Below are positions 1 to 5,088 of a stretch of 5,088 bases of DNA, in pieces. A model generated the notes under the pieces. The model was not told where the DNA came from. It made no database searches and was given only the letters and a program-made list of their open reading frames with translations. Every line of letters starts with the position of its first letter. Position 1 is the stretch's first letter. The translations under genes and the position numbers were made by a program. The stretch covers positions 1 to 5,088 of the forward strand of contig JAIPHI010000180.1 of NCBI GenBank assembly GCA_021735285.1, read 5' to 3'. This DNA is from Fidelibacterota bacterium (GTDB taxonomy: Bacteria > Fidelibacterota > UBA2242 > JAFGTP01).

Positions 1-2710
1 CGTAAGCTCGCCAATTAATACCTTCTTTTAATTGTTCCATGGCATAGAGATGGTCTTTCCACTCTTCATCAATCACCTTTAATGAGACAAAATTTTCAAT
101 CTGGCGCATCTCCTCCGAACCAATATATTCCTCTTTTTTATTATATATTCTTTTAGCTTTCTCCAGAAGATTTTGACGAAGCTTATCTATTGTAACTTGT
201 TTACCCTCATTAGGATAATAGTCAAATCCAAGTATGCGAATCAATTCTCCACGAATGGCATCCCAATTCCAGGCTTCAGGCATATCTTTCTCGTCTGTAT
301 ATTCTGCTAATAAACCATCGATCCAGTCTTCCAGTTTCCCAAAGATACGTTCCTTGGTATTCTCTTGATGCAGAGCATAATTACGTCTATCATAGATAAC
401 TTCTCTCTGCTGGTTCATTACATCATCATATTCCAGCAGATGTTTACGTATGGCAAAGTTTCGTTCTTCGACTTTCTTTTGGGCCCTTTCAATGGATTTT
501 GTAACCATTCCATGCGTTATAACTTCACCTTCTTCAATCCCCAATTTATCCATGACATTGACGATTCTGTCACTATTAAAAAGACGCATGAGATCGTCTT
601 CTAGTGATAGGTAAAAGCGTGATGCTCCGGGATCCCCCTGTCTTCCGCTTCGACCTCTTAGCTGCAGGTCTATTCGGCGGGATTCATGTCTTTCAGAGCC
701 GATTACATAGAGTCCGCCTACTTCACGAACACCTTCCCCCAGTTGAATATCCGTGCCGCGACCAGCCATATTAGTAGCAATTGTTACTGAACCTTTTTGG
801 CCTGCATTGGAAATGATCTCAGCCTCCCGCTGATGGTGTTTAGCATTCAATACGTTATGAGGTATCTTCTTCCTTTTAAGCATCCGGCTTAATGTTTCGG
901 AGACCTCAACACTAACTGTACCTAGAAGGATAGGTTGACCTTTTTTATTCCGTTGAACTACTTCATTAACAATTGCGTTGTATTTTTCTCTTTTGGTTTT
1001 ATATATCTGATCTTCGTGATCTTTACGAATGACTGGTTCATTGGTGGGAATTACAACTACATCAAGATCGTATATTTCCTGAAATTCGCCTTCTTCAGTT
1101 TTTGCAGTTCCTGTCATACCTGAGAGTTTGGAATACATCCGAAAATAATTTTGGAGGGTAATTGTTGCATAAGTTTGAGTTTCTGCTTCCACTGTTACAT
1201 TTTCTTTAGCTTCCAAAGCCTGATGTAAGCCATCGCTATAGCGTCTTCCCGGTAAGATTCGACCTGTGAATTCATCGACAATTAATACTTTACCATCTTT
1301 TACAACATACTCATTATCTTTTTCAAAGAGAGAATGTGCTTTTAATAGTTGGGACAAATTGTGATAGCGATCCGAGATTTCCGCATGCTTCTTTTCCAAT
1401 TCCATCTTTTTTTTCTGTTTTTCATCTTCGCTAAGAGAATCATCATTGTCTACATCTACAATCTGTTCACTTAAATCCGGTACAACCAGATCATCTACCT
1501 CGATATTGAGTAATTTTGCCAGGCGTTCTTCACCTTTAGGCGTGAGAGTTAGCGCATTTTGCTGCTCTTCTATATAGAAGTATAAATCCTCAAAATATTC
1601 ATCTTTACTAATGGATTCTGTATTTTTGGAGCCAGTCAATAATAGGAATTCTTTTTCACCCTGTTTTTTCAATTTTTGATAAGTAGTATCTTCTAAAAGT
1701 TTTCTTAGTCTTCTATGCTTGGGTTGCCCCCGGGAAGCTGTGTACAATTTTCTGGGTAATTCTTTTTTATCTTCTTCATCTAATTGACTGGAATCAAGAG
1801 GAATTCCACTCAGTAAGGATGTGATTTCGCCCTTTTGTAGTCGAACCAGATTAGAAACAGCCGGATTGAGCTCATTAAATTTGTCATGGCGGGAGTCTGC
1901 CACGGGCCCTGAGATAATTAATGGTGTGCGGGCTTCATCAATCAGAATATTATCGATCTCGTCAACTATACAGTAGTAATATCCTCTTTGAACCTGTTTG
2001 TCAGGATCAATGGCCATATTATCTCTTAAATAATCAAATCCGAATTCATTATTTGTGCCATATACTATATCACAGTCATAAACTTCTTTACGCTGATCCG
2101 GAGTCATTTCGTTTAATATACAACCGACTGATAAACCTAATTCTTCATAAATTTTACCCACCCACTCACTATCGCGTTGGGCCAGGTAATCATTAACAGT
2201 GACAACATGAACACCTCTACCTGTCAAGGCATTTAAGTACACTGGCATTGTGGCAGCCAGTGTTTTACCTTCACCTGTTTTCATTTCCGCAATGGAATTT
2301 TGATGAAGTACAATACCACCGACTAACTGAACATCATAGGGTACCATCTTCCACTTAATTTTATGGCCGGCAGCCTTCCATTCTTCTCCAAGCATTTTGC
2401 GGCAGGTTTCTTTGACAATTGCATATGCCTCCGGAAGAATCTCTTTGAGAACTTCTTGTTCAGCTTCTACAGCTTCTTCTTCTATTTCCTGTTCTGAAAG
2501 TCCTTGAGCCTGAGCTTCTTGTCGGGCTTCTTCACCTTTATTTTGGACTAATTTCTGAAAATTGGCTGTTCGTTCTCTTAATTCTTCTTGAGATACATCA
2601 CTTAGCCCTTCATATATCTCATTGATCTCATCTACTATAGGCATCAACTTTTTTATTTTTCTTTCGGAAGCAGTTCCGAATATTTTTGTGAAAAAGGAAA
2701 ATAATCCCAT
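1..2710 (-). CDS. secA: Preprotein translocase ATPase subunit SecA (5' part; C-terminus beyond left edge)
   Basis: SecA is the ATP-driven motor that pushes unfolded preproteins through SecYEG at the cytoplasmic membrane. Seen: an uninterrupted frame of 903 codons from ATG at 2710-2708 (protein starts MGLFSFFTKIFG). Q-motif region YDVQLVGG is near residues 125-132, Walker A GEGKT at 146-150, DEAD-type Walker B with DEIDNILIDEARTP at 250-263, and GRRYSDGLHQ of the cross-linking domain from about 488. SGMTGT follows near 530-535, then NMAGRGTD at 647-654 and RGRSGRQGDPG at 685-695, the second ATPase half. The window ends in the helical scaffold (WKDHLYAMEQLKEGINWRAY), so roughly the last 200 residues, including any C-terminal metal-binding tail, are not visible. 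An acidic Gln/Glu-rich insert at about 55-95 puts Walker A about 40 residues later than in E. coli, and a second, larger insert lies at about 280-460. Both are typical of Bacteroidota SecA (from memory). All ATPase motifs are intact. The gene starts 10 bases after nusB, so co-transcription is likely. Confidence 0.98.
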   Translation of the reverse strand, partial: MGLFSFFTKIFGTASERKIKKLMPIVDEINEIYEGLSDVSQEELRERTANFQKLVQNKGEEARQEAQAQGLSEQEIEEEAVEAEQEVLKEILPEAYAIVKETCRKMLGEEWKAAGHKIKWKMVPYDVQLVGGIVLHQNSIAEMKTGEGKTLAATMPVYLNALTGRGVHVVTVNDYLAQRDSEWVGKIYEELGLSVGCILNEMTPDQRKEVYDCDIVYGTNNEFGFDYLRDNMAIDPDKQVQRGYYYCIVDEIDNILIDEARTPLIISGPVADSRHDKFNELNPAVSNLVRLQKGEITSLLSGIPLDSSQLDEEDKKELPRKLYTASRGQPKHRRLRKLLEDTTYQKLKKQGEKEFLLLTGSKNTESISKDEYFEDLYFYIEEQQNALTLTPKGEERLAKLLNIEVDDLVVPDLSEQIVDVDNDDSLSEDEKQKKKMELEKKHAEISDRYHNLSQLLKAHSLFEKDNEYVVKDGKVLIVDEFTGRILPGRRYSDGLHQALEAKENVTVEAETQTYATITLQNYFRMYSKLSGMTGTAKTEEGEFQEIYDLDVVVIPTNEPVIRKDHEDQIYKTKREKYNAIVNEVVQRNKKGQPILLGTVSVEVSETLSRMLKRKKIPHNVLNAKHHQREAEIISNAGQKGSVTIATNMAGRGTDIQLGEGVREVGGLYVIGSERHESRRIDLQLRGRSGRQGDPGASRFYLSLEDDLMRLFNSDRIVNVMDKLGIEEGEVITHGMVTKSIERAQKKVEERNFAIRKHLLEYDDVMNQQREVIYDRRNYALHQENTKERIFGKLEDWIDGLLAEYTDEKDMPEAWNWDAIRGELIRILGFDYYPNEGKQVTIDKLRQNLLEKAKRIYNKKEEYIGSEEMRQIENFVSLKVIDEEWKDHLYAMEQLKEGINWRAY

Positions 2711-2714
2711 AATT

Positions 2715-2720
2715 ACCTTT
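2715..2720 (-). promoter_or_regulatory. Ribosome binding site of secA
   Basis: On the minus strand the bases before the ATG read AAAGGTAATT, giving an AAAGGT Shine-Dalgarno-like core about 4 bases before the start codon. It lies entirely within the 10-base gap after the nusB stop codon, so ribosomes finishing nusB end next to this site and translational coupling is plausible. It supports the start at 2710, as does the conserved MGLFSFFTKIFG beginning. Confidence 0.6.
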
Positions 2721-3137
2721 TTATTTTACTTTATTTTCATTTGAATGAAATACAGCATCAAGAATTCCGTTGACAAAACTACTAGAATCGTCTGTAGAGA
2801 ATTTTTTGGCTATTTCAATAGCCTCTGCAATAGAGACTTTAGGAGGCACATCATCTAAATAAAAAAACTCGCAAATAGCCATTCTAAGTATAATTTTGTC
2901 AATAAGGGCGATTCTTGAAAAATCCCAGTTTTCGGATTTTCTTTTTATATGCTCATCAATTTTATCCTGATGAGTAACTGTCTGCTTAAACAGATTCTTA
3001 CCAAATATTTTTAATTCAGAAGTTAATTCAGATTTGTCGATAATAGTATCTTCAATTGCAGCTATATTATATCCTGTCATTTCTTTAGCATATAATGATT
3101 TTAAAACCTCTTCTCTTGCCTGACGGCGCTCTTTCAT
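2721..3137 (-). CDS. nusB: Transcription antitermination factor NusB
   Basis: NusB binds boxA RNA with NusE (ribosomal protein S10) and promotes antitermination and processing of rRNA transcripts in the cytoplasm. The 138-residue product is the usual length for this small all-helical family. Seen: the N-terminal Arg-rich signature MKERRQAREEVLKSLYAKE (residues 1-19), which corresponds to the RNA-binding RRxARExALQxLYxxE motif. The strongly conserved C-terminal half follows: LIDKIILRMAICEFFYLDDVPPKV at about 78-101, then SIAEAIEIAKKFSTDDSSSFVNGILDAV at about 102-129. The start is fixed by the family N-terminus and by an AGGA site 9 bases upstream. Just downstream, 10 bases away, is secA, so the two probably form an operon. 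The tail after residue 130 (HSNENKVK) is short, charged and unremarkable. No truncation or missing motif is visible. Confidence 0.96.
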   Translation of the reverse strand: MKERRQAREEVLKSLYAKEMTGYNIAAIEDTIIDKSELTSELKIFGKNLFKQTVTHQDKIDEHIKRKSENWDFSRIALIDKIILRMAICEFFYLDDVPPKVSIAEAIEIAKKFSTDDSSSFVNGILDAVFHSNENKVK

Positions 3138-3143
3138 TTTATT

Positions 3144-3150
3144 TCATCCT
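3144..3150 (-). promoter_or_regulatory. Ribosome binding site of nusB
   Basis: The minus strand reads AGGATGA here, with AGGA 9 bases before the nusB ATG. The ATG embedded in this motif opens a frame that stops after two codons (ATG AAA TAA), so it cannot be an alternative nusB start. The surroundings are almost pure A/T, which should leave the site unstructured. Confidence 0.6.
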
Positions 3151-3245
3151 AATTTATTTTGTTTTTTATAATTTTTTATATGATAAGCGGGAAATTCTCG
3201 TGTACATATTATTTTAGTAAATAGTCCAACACAATTCGCTGTATT

Positions 3246-3279
3246 CAAAGATACAAAATATAATATTTGCTTTGTCAAA
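3246..3279 (-). promoter_or_regulatory. Bacteroidota-type promoter for nusB-secA
   Basis: The minus strand carries TATCTTTG (3253 to 3246), an exact match to the TAnnTTTG -7 element used by the primary sigma factor of Bacteroidota. TTTG (3279 to 3276) lies 22 bp upstream, within the 17-23 bp range known for the -33 element. The -33 region also reads TTGACA, a good generic -35. Transcription would start near 3240, giving a leader of about 100 bases, very rich in A/T, before nusB. A second TATCTTTG lies at 3276-3283, overlapping the -33 element; it lacks a good upstream partner and may be coincidental. This is a motif match, not a mapped start. Confidence 0.6.
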
Positions 3280-3283
3280 GATA

Positions 3284-3591
3284 GAACAATCATAAGCACC
3301 CTCTATTTTACTCTAAATATTGTAGAAAATCAAAATCATTTTTGAATTGATTCAATTATTTTAGGATAAAGTACTTATTATTCGATGTTCGTAACTAAAT
3401 GTTTCTTAAATATAGAATTGTTTTTATCATTTAACTAATCAATGCTAAATTGATAGAATGGGTGCGGCAGACTTTAAATATAAATAAAGGTATATTGATT
3501 ACATTAATATTGGTTATCCCTGGGCAGGTATGAAGTTCATGTGTATGGAATTGTATGCTCATTACCTGGATTTGAAAATTGGTGTCCAATA
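3284..3591. other. Intergenic stretch without a recognisable gene
   Basis: About 300 A/T-rich bases with stops in all frames. Only small symmetric pieces are visible: AATTGA-T-TCAATT at 3345-3357, and ATCAAT/ATTGAT arms around a 5-base loop at 3438-3454. Such short A/T inverted repeats are expected by chance. The bases from about 3460 on are slightly less A/T-rich and include a frame of about 30 codons ending in the stop at 3598-3600 (...NWCPITI). It has no start or family resemblance, so I do not call it a gene. GGTGTCCAA at 3581-3589 resembles GGTATCCCA beside the second 47-bp repeat and may be the outer edge of that repeat. Confidence 0.5.
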
Positions 3592-3638
3592 ACTATTTAG
3601 ATTCTCTATAATAAAATTTTGAGCAGGAATTGATAAAC
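3592..3638 (-). repeat. 47-bp direct repeat, copy 1 (possible transposase-tail remnant)
   Basis: This segment matches 4304-4350 at 46 of 47 positions in the same orientation, 712 bp apart; the only difference is C at 3604 versus T at 4316. On the minus strand it reads FINSCSKFYYRESK followed by TAG, and the repeat's high identity begins one base before this frame and ends one base after the stop. Past the stop, both copies show a related block (GGTGTCCAA here, GGTATCCCA there on the plus strand). A transposase C-terminus with a stop close to an element end would look like this; that is inference. The minus-strand frame is open for only 23 codons here (stop codon upstream), so it is at most a remnant. 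Confidence 0.75.
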
Positions 3639-3899
3639 CTGTAATTCCCCTGTTTTTCAAATAATAATTATTTAGACTAATAATTTCACATAAACTATTT
3701 TATTTGATTTTTCCCGGCATTATAATTAAATGCGTCTTGAAAATTTATGAGCAGAACGTTAAAAAAATATTTTACAGCGGGTCAATCACATAACCTTTTT
3801 TCTGTCTCGAAAATATTAAGTTGAAATAAAAGTCAATTATTATTCGCTCTGTAAAGGGAGCATTAAAATGTTTTTAGTGAGGTGAAATAAATTTTAGCA
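3639..3899. other. A/T-rich spacer between repeat structures
   Basis: No gene or RNA can be supported here. All frames are closed by stops within short distances, and the composition is strongly A/T. The 17 bases from 3740 (AAAATTTATGAGCAGAA) resemble the core of the 47-bp repeat (AAAATTTTGAGCAGGAA) with two one-base indels. This may be a decayed third copy or an accident of A/T-rich sequence. Confidence 0.4.
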
Positions 3900-3926
3900 T
3901 TTAATTATCCCGCCGGCGCCTTTTTG

Positions 3927-3954
3927 GTTACTTTTGTGGCGAGACAAAAGTAAC
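3927..3954. repeat. Perfect 10-bp inverted repeat (hairpin 1 of the element)
   Basis: GTTACTTTTG (3927-3936) and CAAAAGTAAC (3945-3954) are perfectly complementary around the 8-base loop TGGCGAGA. Just to the left, CGCCGGCG (3911-3918) and GGCGCC (3915-3920) are overlapping G/C palindromes. There is no trailing T run on either strand, so it is not an evident terminator. Confidence 0.8.
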
Positions 3955-4027
3955 AACATAATAGAAACTATAAACATAATAAATTTTAATTGCCATTAAT
4001 TATTTATTTTACAGAAACGAGAGCAGG

Positions 4028-4055
4028 GCCCTTTTTTCAACGAGGAAAAAAGGGC
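4028..4055. repeat. Perfect 11-bp inverted repeat (hairpin 2 of the element)
   Basis: GCCCTTTTTTC (4028-4038) pairs perfectly with GAAAAAAGGGC (4045-4055) around the 6-base loop AACGAG. The near-match GGGCC before it and GGCCCGC after it (about 4074) could add an outer, imperfect stem. No coding gene ends next to it, which argues against a gene terminator despite the T tract. Confidence 0.8.
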
Positions 4056-4087
4056 GAAAAAACTGGCCCGCTGGATAAAAAAGACTA

Positions 4088-4175
4088 AAATTCCATGCAT
4101 TCCGCTAAACCAATATGAACTCAGCCTATCGGGTTCAAACATATATTGGTTCTAAACGCTCCATTACTGGAATTT
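4088..4175. repeat. Nested inverted repeat (hairpin 3 of the element)
   Basis: Three arm pairs nest around one centre: AAATTCCA (4088-4095) with TGGAATTT (4168-4175); AACCAATAT (4108-4116) with ATATTGGTT (4143-4151); and GAAC (4117-4120) with GTTC (4133-4136). The stems are separated by internal loops of 12 and 16 bases plus a 12-base apex. Collinear nesting of three complementary pairs suggests selected secondary structure in DNA or RNA rather than chance. Confidence 0.7.
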
Positions 4176-4180
4176 CTTTA

Positions 4181-4199
4181 CGCCTTTTTTTATAAGGCG
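4181..4199. repeat. Small hairpin at the right end of the element
   Basis: CGCCTT (4181-4186) pairs with AAGGCG (4194-4199) around TTTTTAT. It overlaps the right terminal inverted repeat (4196-4210), so the two structures could not form at once. The T run is in the loop, not after the stem, so it does not resemble a terminator. Confidence 0.5.
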
Positions 4200-4287
4200 G
4201 GAAAATTAAAATTAATAAGATTTATTTATTTATTTTAAAATATTATTATTAATAAACAATAACTTATAGGGTATTATTGCAATTTTA

Positions 4288-4295
4288 GGGGGGGG
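4288..4295. repeat. Run of eight G residues
   Basis: G x 8 in an otherwise A/T-rich region, directly before TATCCCA and the second 47-bp repeat and about 105 bp upstream of the sirtuin start. It lies outside any gene. Such tracts can slip during replication, but no promoter spacing that it would alter can be identified. Confidence 0.7.
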
Positions 4296-4303
4296 TATCC
4301 CAG

Positions 4304-4350
4304 ACTATTTAGATTTTCTATAATAAAATTTTGAGCAGGAATTGATAAAC
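4304..4350 (-). repeat. 47-bp direct repeat, copy 2 (possible transposase-tail remnant)
   Basis: Same unit as at 3592-3638, with one difference. On the minus strand it reads FINSCSKFYYRKSK then TAG; the single change makes Lys from Glu. Minus-strand upstream sequence differs from copy 1 immediately outside the repeat, while past the stop both keep a GGTRTCC-like block on the plus strand (GGTATCCCA at 4294-4302). The copy ends 49 bp before the sirtuin start, so any promoter of that gene probably lies in or before it. Confidence 0.75.
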
Positions 4351-4399
4351 AGGTTGAAAGAAAGACAGGCGGTAATTAAATTGCGAACTGAGTATAAGT

Positions 4400-5088
4400 A
4401 TGAATGAACTAAAAATATCCGCAAATAAATTAAATAAAATAATAAACGCAAAAAAAGTACTGGTGATAACAGGAGCTGGTATTTCTAAGGAGAGTGGTAT
4501 CCCTACTTTTCGAGGAGAGGAAGGATTGTGGAAAAAGTTCTCGCCTCAGGAATTGGCCAGTTTTGAAGGCTTTTATAAAGATCCTGCACTAGTATCAGAA
4601 TGGTACCAGCATCGTCGTCAAATTATAGAAGATGTAGAACCAAATGAAGGGCACAAAGCTCTTGTTGAATTGGAAGAATTTTACTCTGAATTTACTATAG
4701 TAACTCAAAATGTTGATAATCTCCATACTCAAGCCGGAAGCGAAAATGTTATCGAGATTCACGGTAATATTATGAGGAATTATTGTATAGATTGTGGAAA
4801 GTTTTTCGATTCTCAAAAATTTAATGAATTATATTCTCAGACTGAAGAGCATATTCCTAAATGTGACGATTGTAAGGGCCTGATTCGACCGGATGTTGTT
4901 TGGTTTGGTGAGCAGCTTCCGGAAAGGGAAATAAAGCAGAGCTTTCAAAAAGCTCAAAATTGTGATCTTTGTTTCTCAATAGGCACTTCGTCAAAGGTAA
5001 GGCCGGCAGCTGATATTCCAATGGTTGCTGATCAAAATGGAGTTTTTATAGTAGAAATAAATACTGACAGAACTCCGTTAACATTACG
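4400..5088 (+). CDS. NAD-dependent protein deacylase, sirtuin class III (SIRT5/CobB-like), C-terminus beyond right edge
   Basis: Sirtuins remove acyl groups from protein lysines using NAD+, yielding nicotinamide and O-acyl-ADP-ribose; they act in the cytoplasm. Seen in 229 codons: NAD-binding GAGISKESGIPTFRG (residues 25-39), TQNVDNLH (102-109), catalytic His121 in IEIHG, and zinc cysteines in C129xxC132 and C155xxC158. RPDVVWFGE (163-171), GTSSKVRPAAD (195-205) and INTDRTPLT (220-228) follow. WYQHRRQ has Tyr69 and Arg72 in the YxxR spacing that, in SIRT5, binds negatively charged acyl groups, so desuccinylase/demalonylase activity is likely (inference). Family proteins are about 230-250 residues, so only the last helix should be missing. 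The ATG at 4400 leaves about 24 residues before the NAD motif, as expected; an in-frame stop at 4373-4375 limits extension, and the ATG at 4404 is out of frame and stops at once. No strong ribosome site is visible, which is common in Bacteroidota. cobB would be a reasonable name but is not asserted. Confidence 0.95.
   Translation, partial: MNELKISANKLNKIINAKKVLVITGAGISKESGIPTFRGEEGLWKKFSPQELASFEGFYKDPALVSEWYQHRRQIIEDVEPNEGHKALVELEEFYSEFTIVTQNVDNLHTQAGSENVIEIHGNIMRNYCIDCGKFFDSQKFNELYSQTEEHIPKCDDCKGLIRPDVVWFGEQLPEREIKQSFQKAQNCDLCFSIGTSSKVRPAADIPMVADQNGVFIVEINTDRTPLTL

Larger units (their letters stand above)
3900..4210. mobile_element. Putative MITE-like or dispersed repeat element with 15-bp terminal inverted repeats
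   Basis: The left end (3900-3914, TTTAATTATCCCGCC) and the right end (4196-4210, GGCGGGAAAATTAAA) are inverted repeats matching at 14 of 15 positions, bounding 311 bp. Inside are several perfect hairpins and G/C-rich islands (CGCCGGCGCC, GGGCCC) that stand out from the A/T-rich surroundings. No frame runs far without a stop, so it encodes no transposase; mobility would depend on an enzyme elsewhere. Fragments such as VTFVARQK on the plus strand or LATKVTKKAPAG on the minus strand remind me of the repeat-derived 'hypothetical proteins' common in Bacteroidota genomes, but that is recollection. I found no clear target-site duplication next to the ends. A dispersed hairpin repeat without transposition is the alternative. 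Confidence 0.6.

Noticed and set aside
365..604. 79-codon plus-strand open frame
   Set aside because: It lies antisense inside the intact secA frame and its hydrophobic translation resembles no family; a shadow frame.
935..1123. 62-codon plus-strand open frame rich in Phe/Ile
   Set aside because: Antisense to the conserved SecA segment between the GMTGT and NMAGRGTD motifs; the hydrophobicity follows from the complement of Lys/Glu-rich codons.
1921..2196. 91-codon plus-strand open frame
   Set aside because: Antisense to SecA around the Walker B motif; no ribosome site or family resemblance.
4028..4055. Rho-independent terminator
   Set aside because: The stem itself contains the T and A tracts and no gene ends nearby on either strand; it is better explained as part of the inverted-repeat element.
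3592..4350. CRISPR array
   Set aside because: Only two copies of the 47-bp unit, separated by 665 bp rather than a short regular spacer, and no cas gene.
4271..4390. Bacteroidota promoter for the sirtuin
   Set aside because: Only one-mismatch versions of TAnnTTTG are present (TATTATTG at 4272-4279, AAATTTTG within the repeat) and none has a properly spaced TTTG upstream.
3138..4399. tRNA or other classical RNA gene in the gap
   Set aside because: No cloverleaf, T-loop (GTTCRANNC in stem context) or rRNA-like conserved stretch could be found on either strand by eye.
4595..4816. 73-codon minus-strand open frame
   Set aside because: Overlaps the sirtuin's catalytic region antisense; the sirtuin has all family motifs.

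Overview
The window looks like chromosomal DNA from a Bacteroidota/Balneolota-type bacterium. Three things point there. The SecA has the long inserts and sequence style of that group (an acidic, Gln/Glu-rich N-terminal insert and an enlarged region before the pre-protein cross-linking domain). A good match to the Bacteroidota promoter (TTTG, 22 bp, TAnnTTTG) lies upstream of nusB. The non-coding DNA is very AT-rich, while coding DNA is only moderately so. The assignment below phylum level is a guess.

Layout: positions 1-3137 hold a tight minus-strand pair, nusB followed by secA, separated by only 10 bases and probably transcribed from one promoter near 3246-3279. secA runs off the left edge after 903 intact codons. 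Positions 3138-4399 are about 1.26 kb without a convincing gene. Positions 4400-5088 hold the start and most of a plus-strand sirtuin of the SIRT5/CobB type, cut by the right edge a few residues before its expected end.

The long gap is not featureless. It contains two copies of a 47-bp direct repeat (46/47 identical, 712 bp apart) that reads on the minus strand as 14 codons plus a stop, suggesting remnants of a mobile-element end. Between them lies a 311-bp segment bounded by 15-bp inverted repeats with one mismatch and packed with perfect hairpins, which looks like a non-autonomous (MITE-like) or dispersed repeat. A run of eight G residues abuts the second 47-bp copy, about 100 bp upstream of the sirtuin.

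Functionally, NusB (transcription antitermination and rRNA processing) and SecA (the Sec translocase motor) are housekeeping proteins sharing a transcript. The sirtuin is transcribed divergently and need not be related. I see no convincing new multi-gene system; the most interesting part is the repeat-rich intergenic region.
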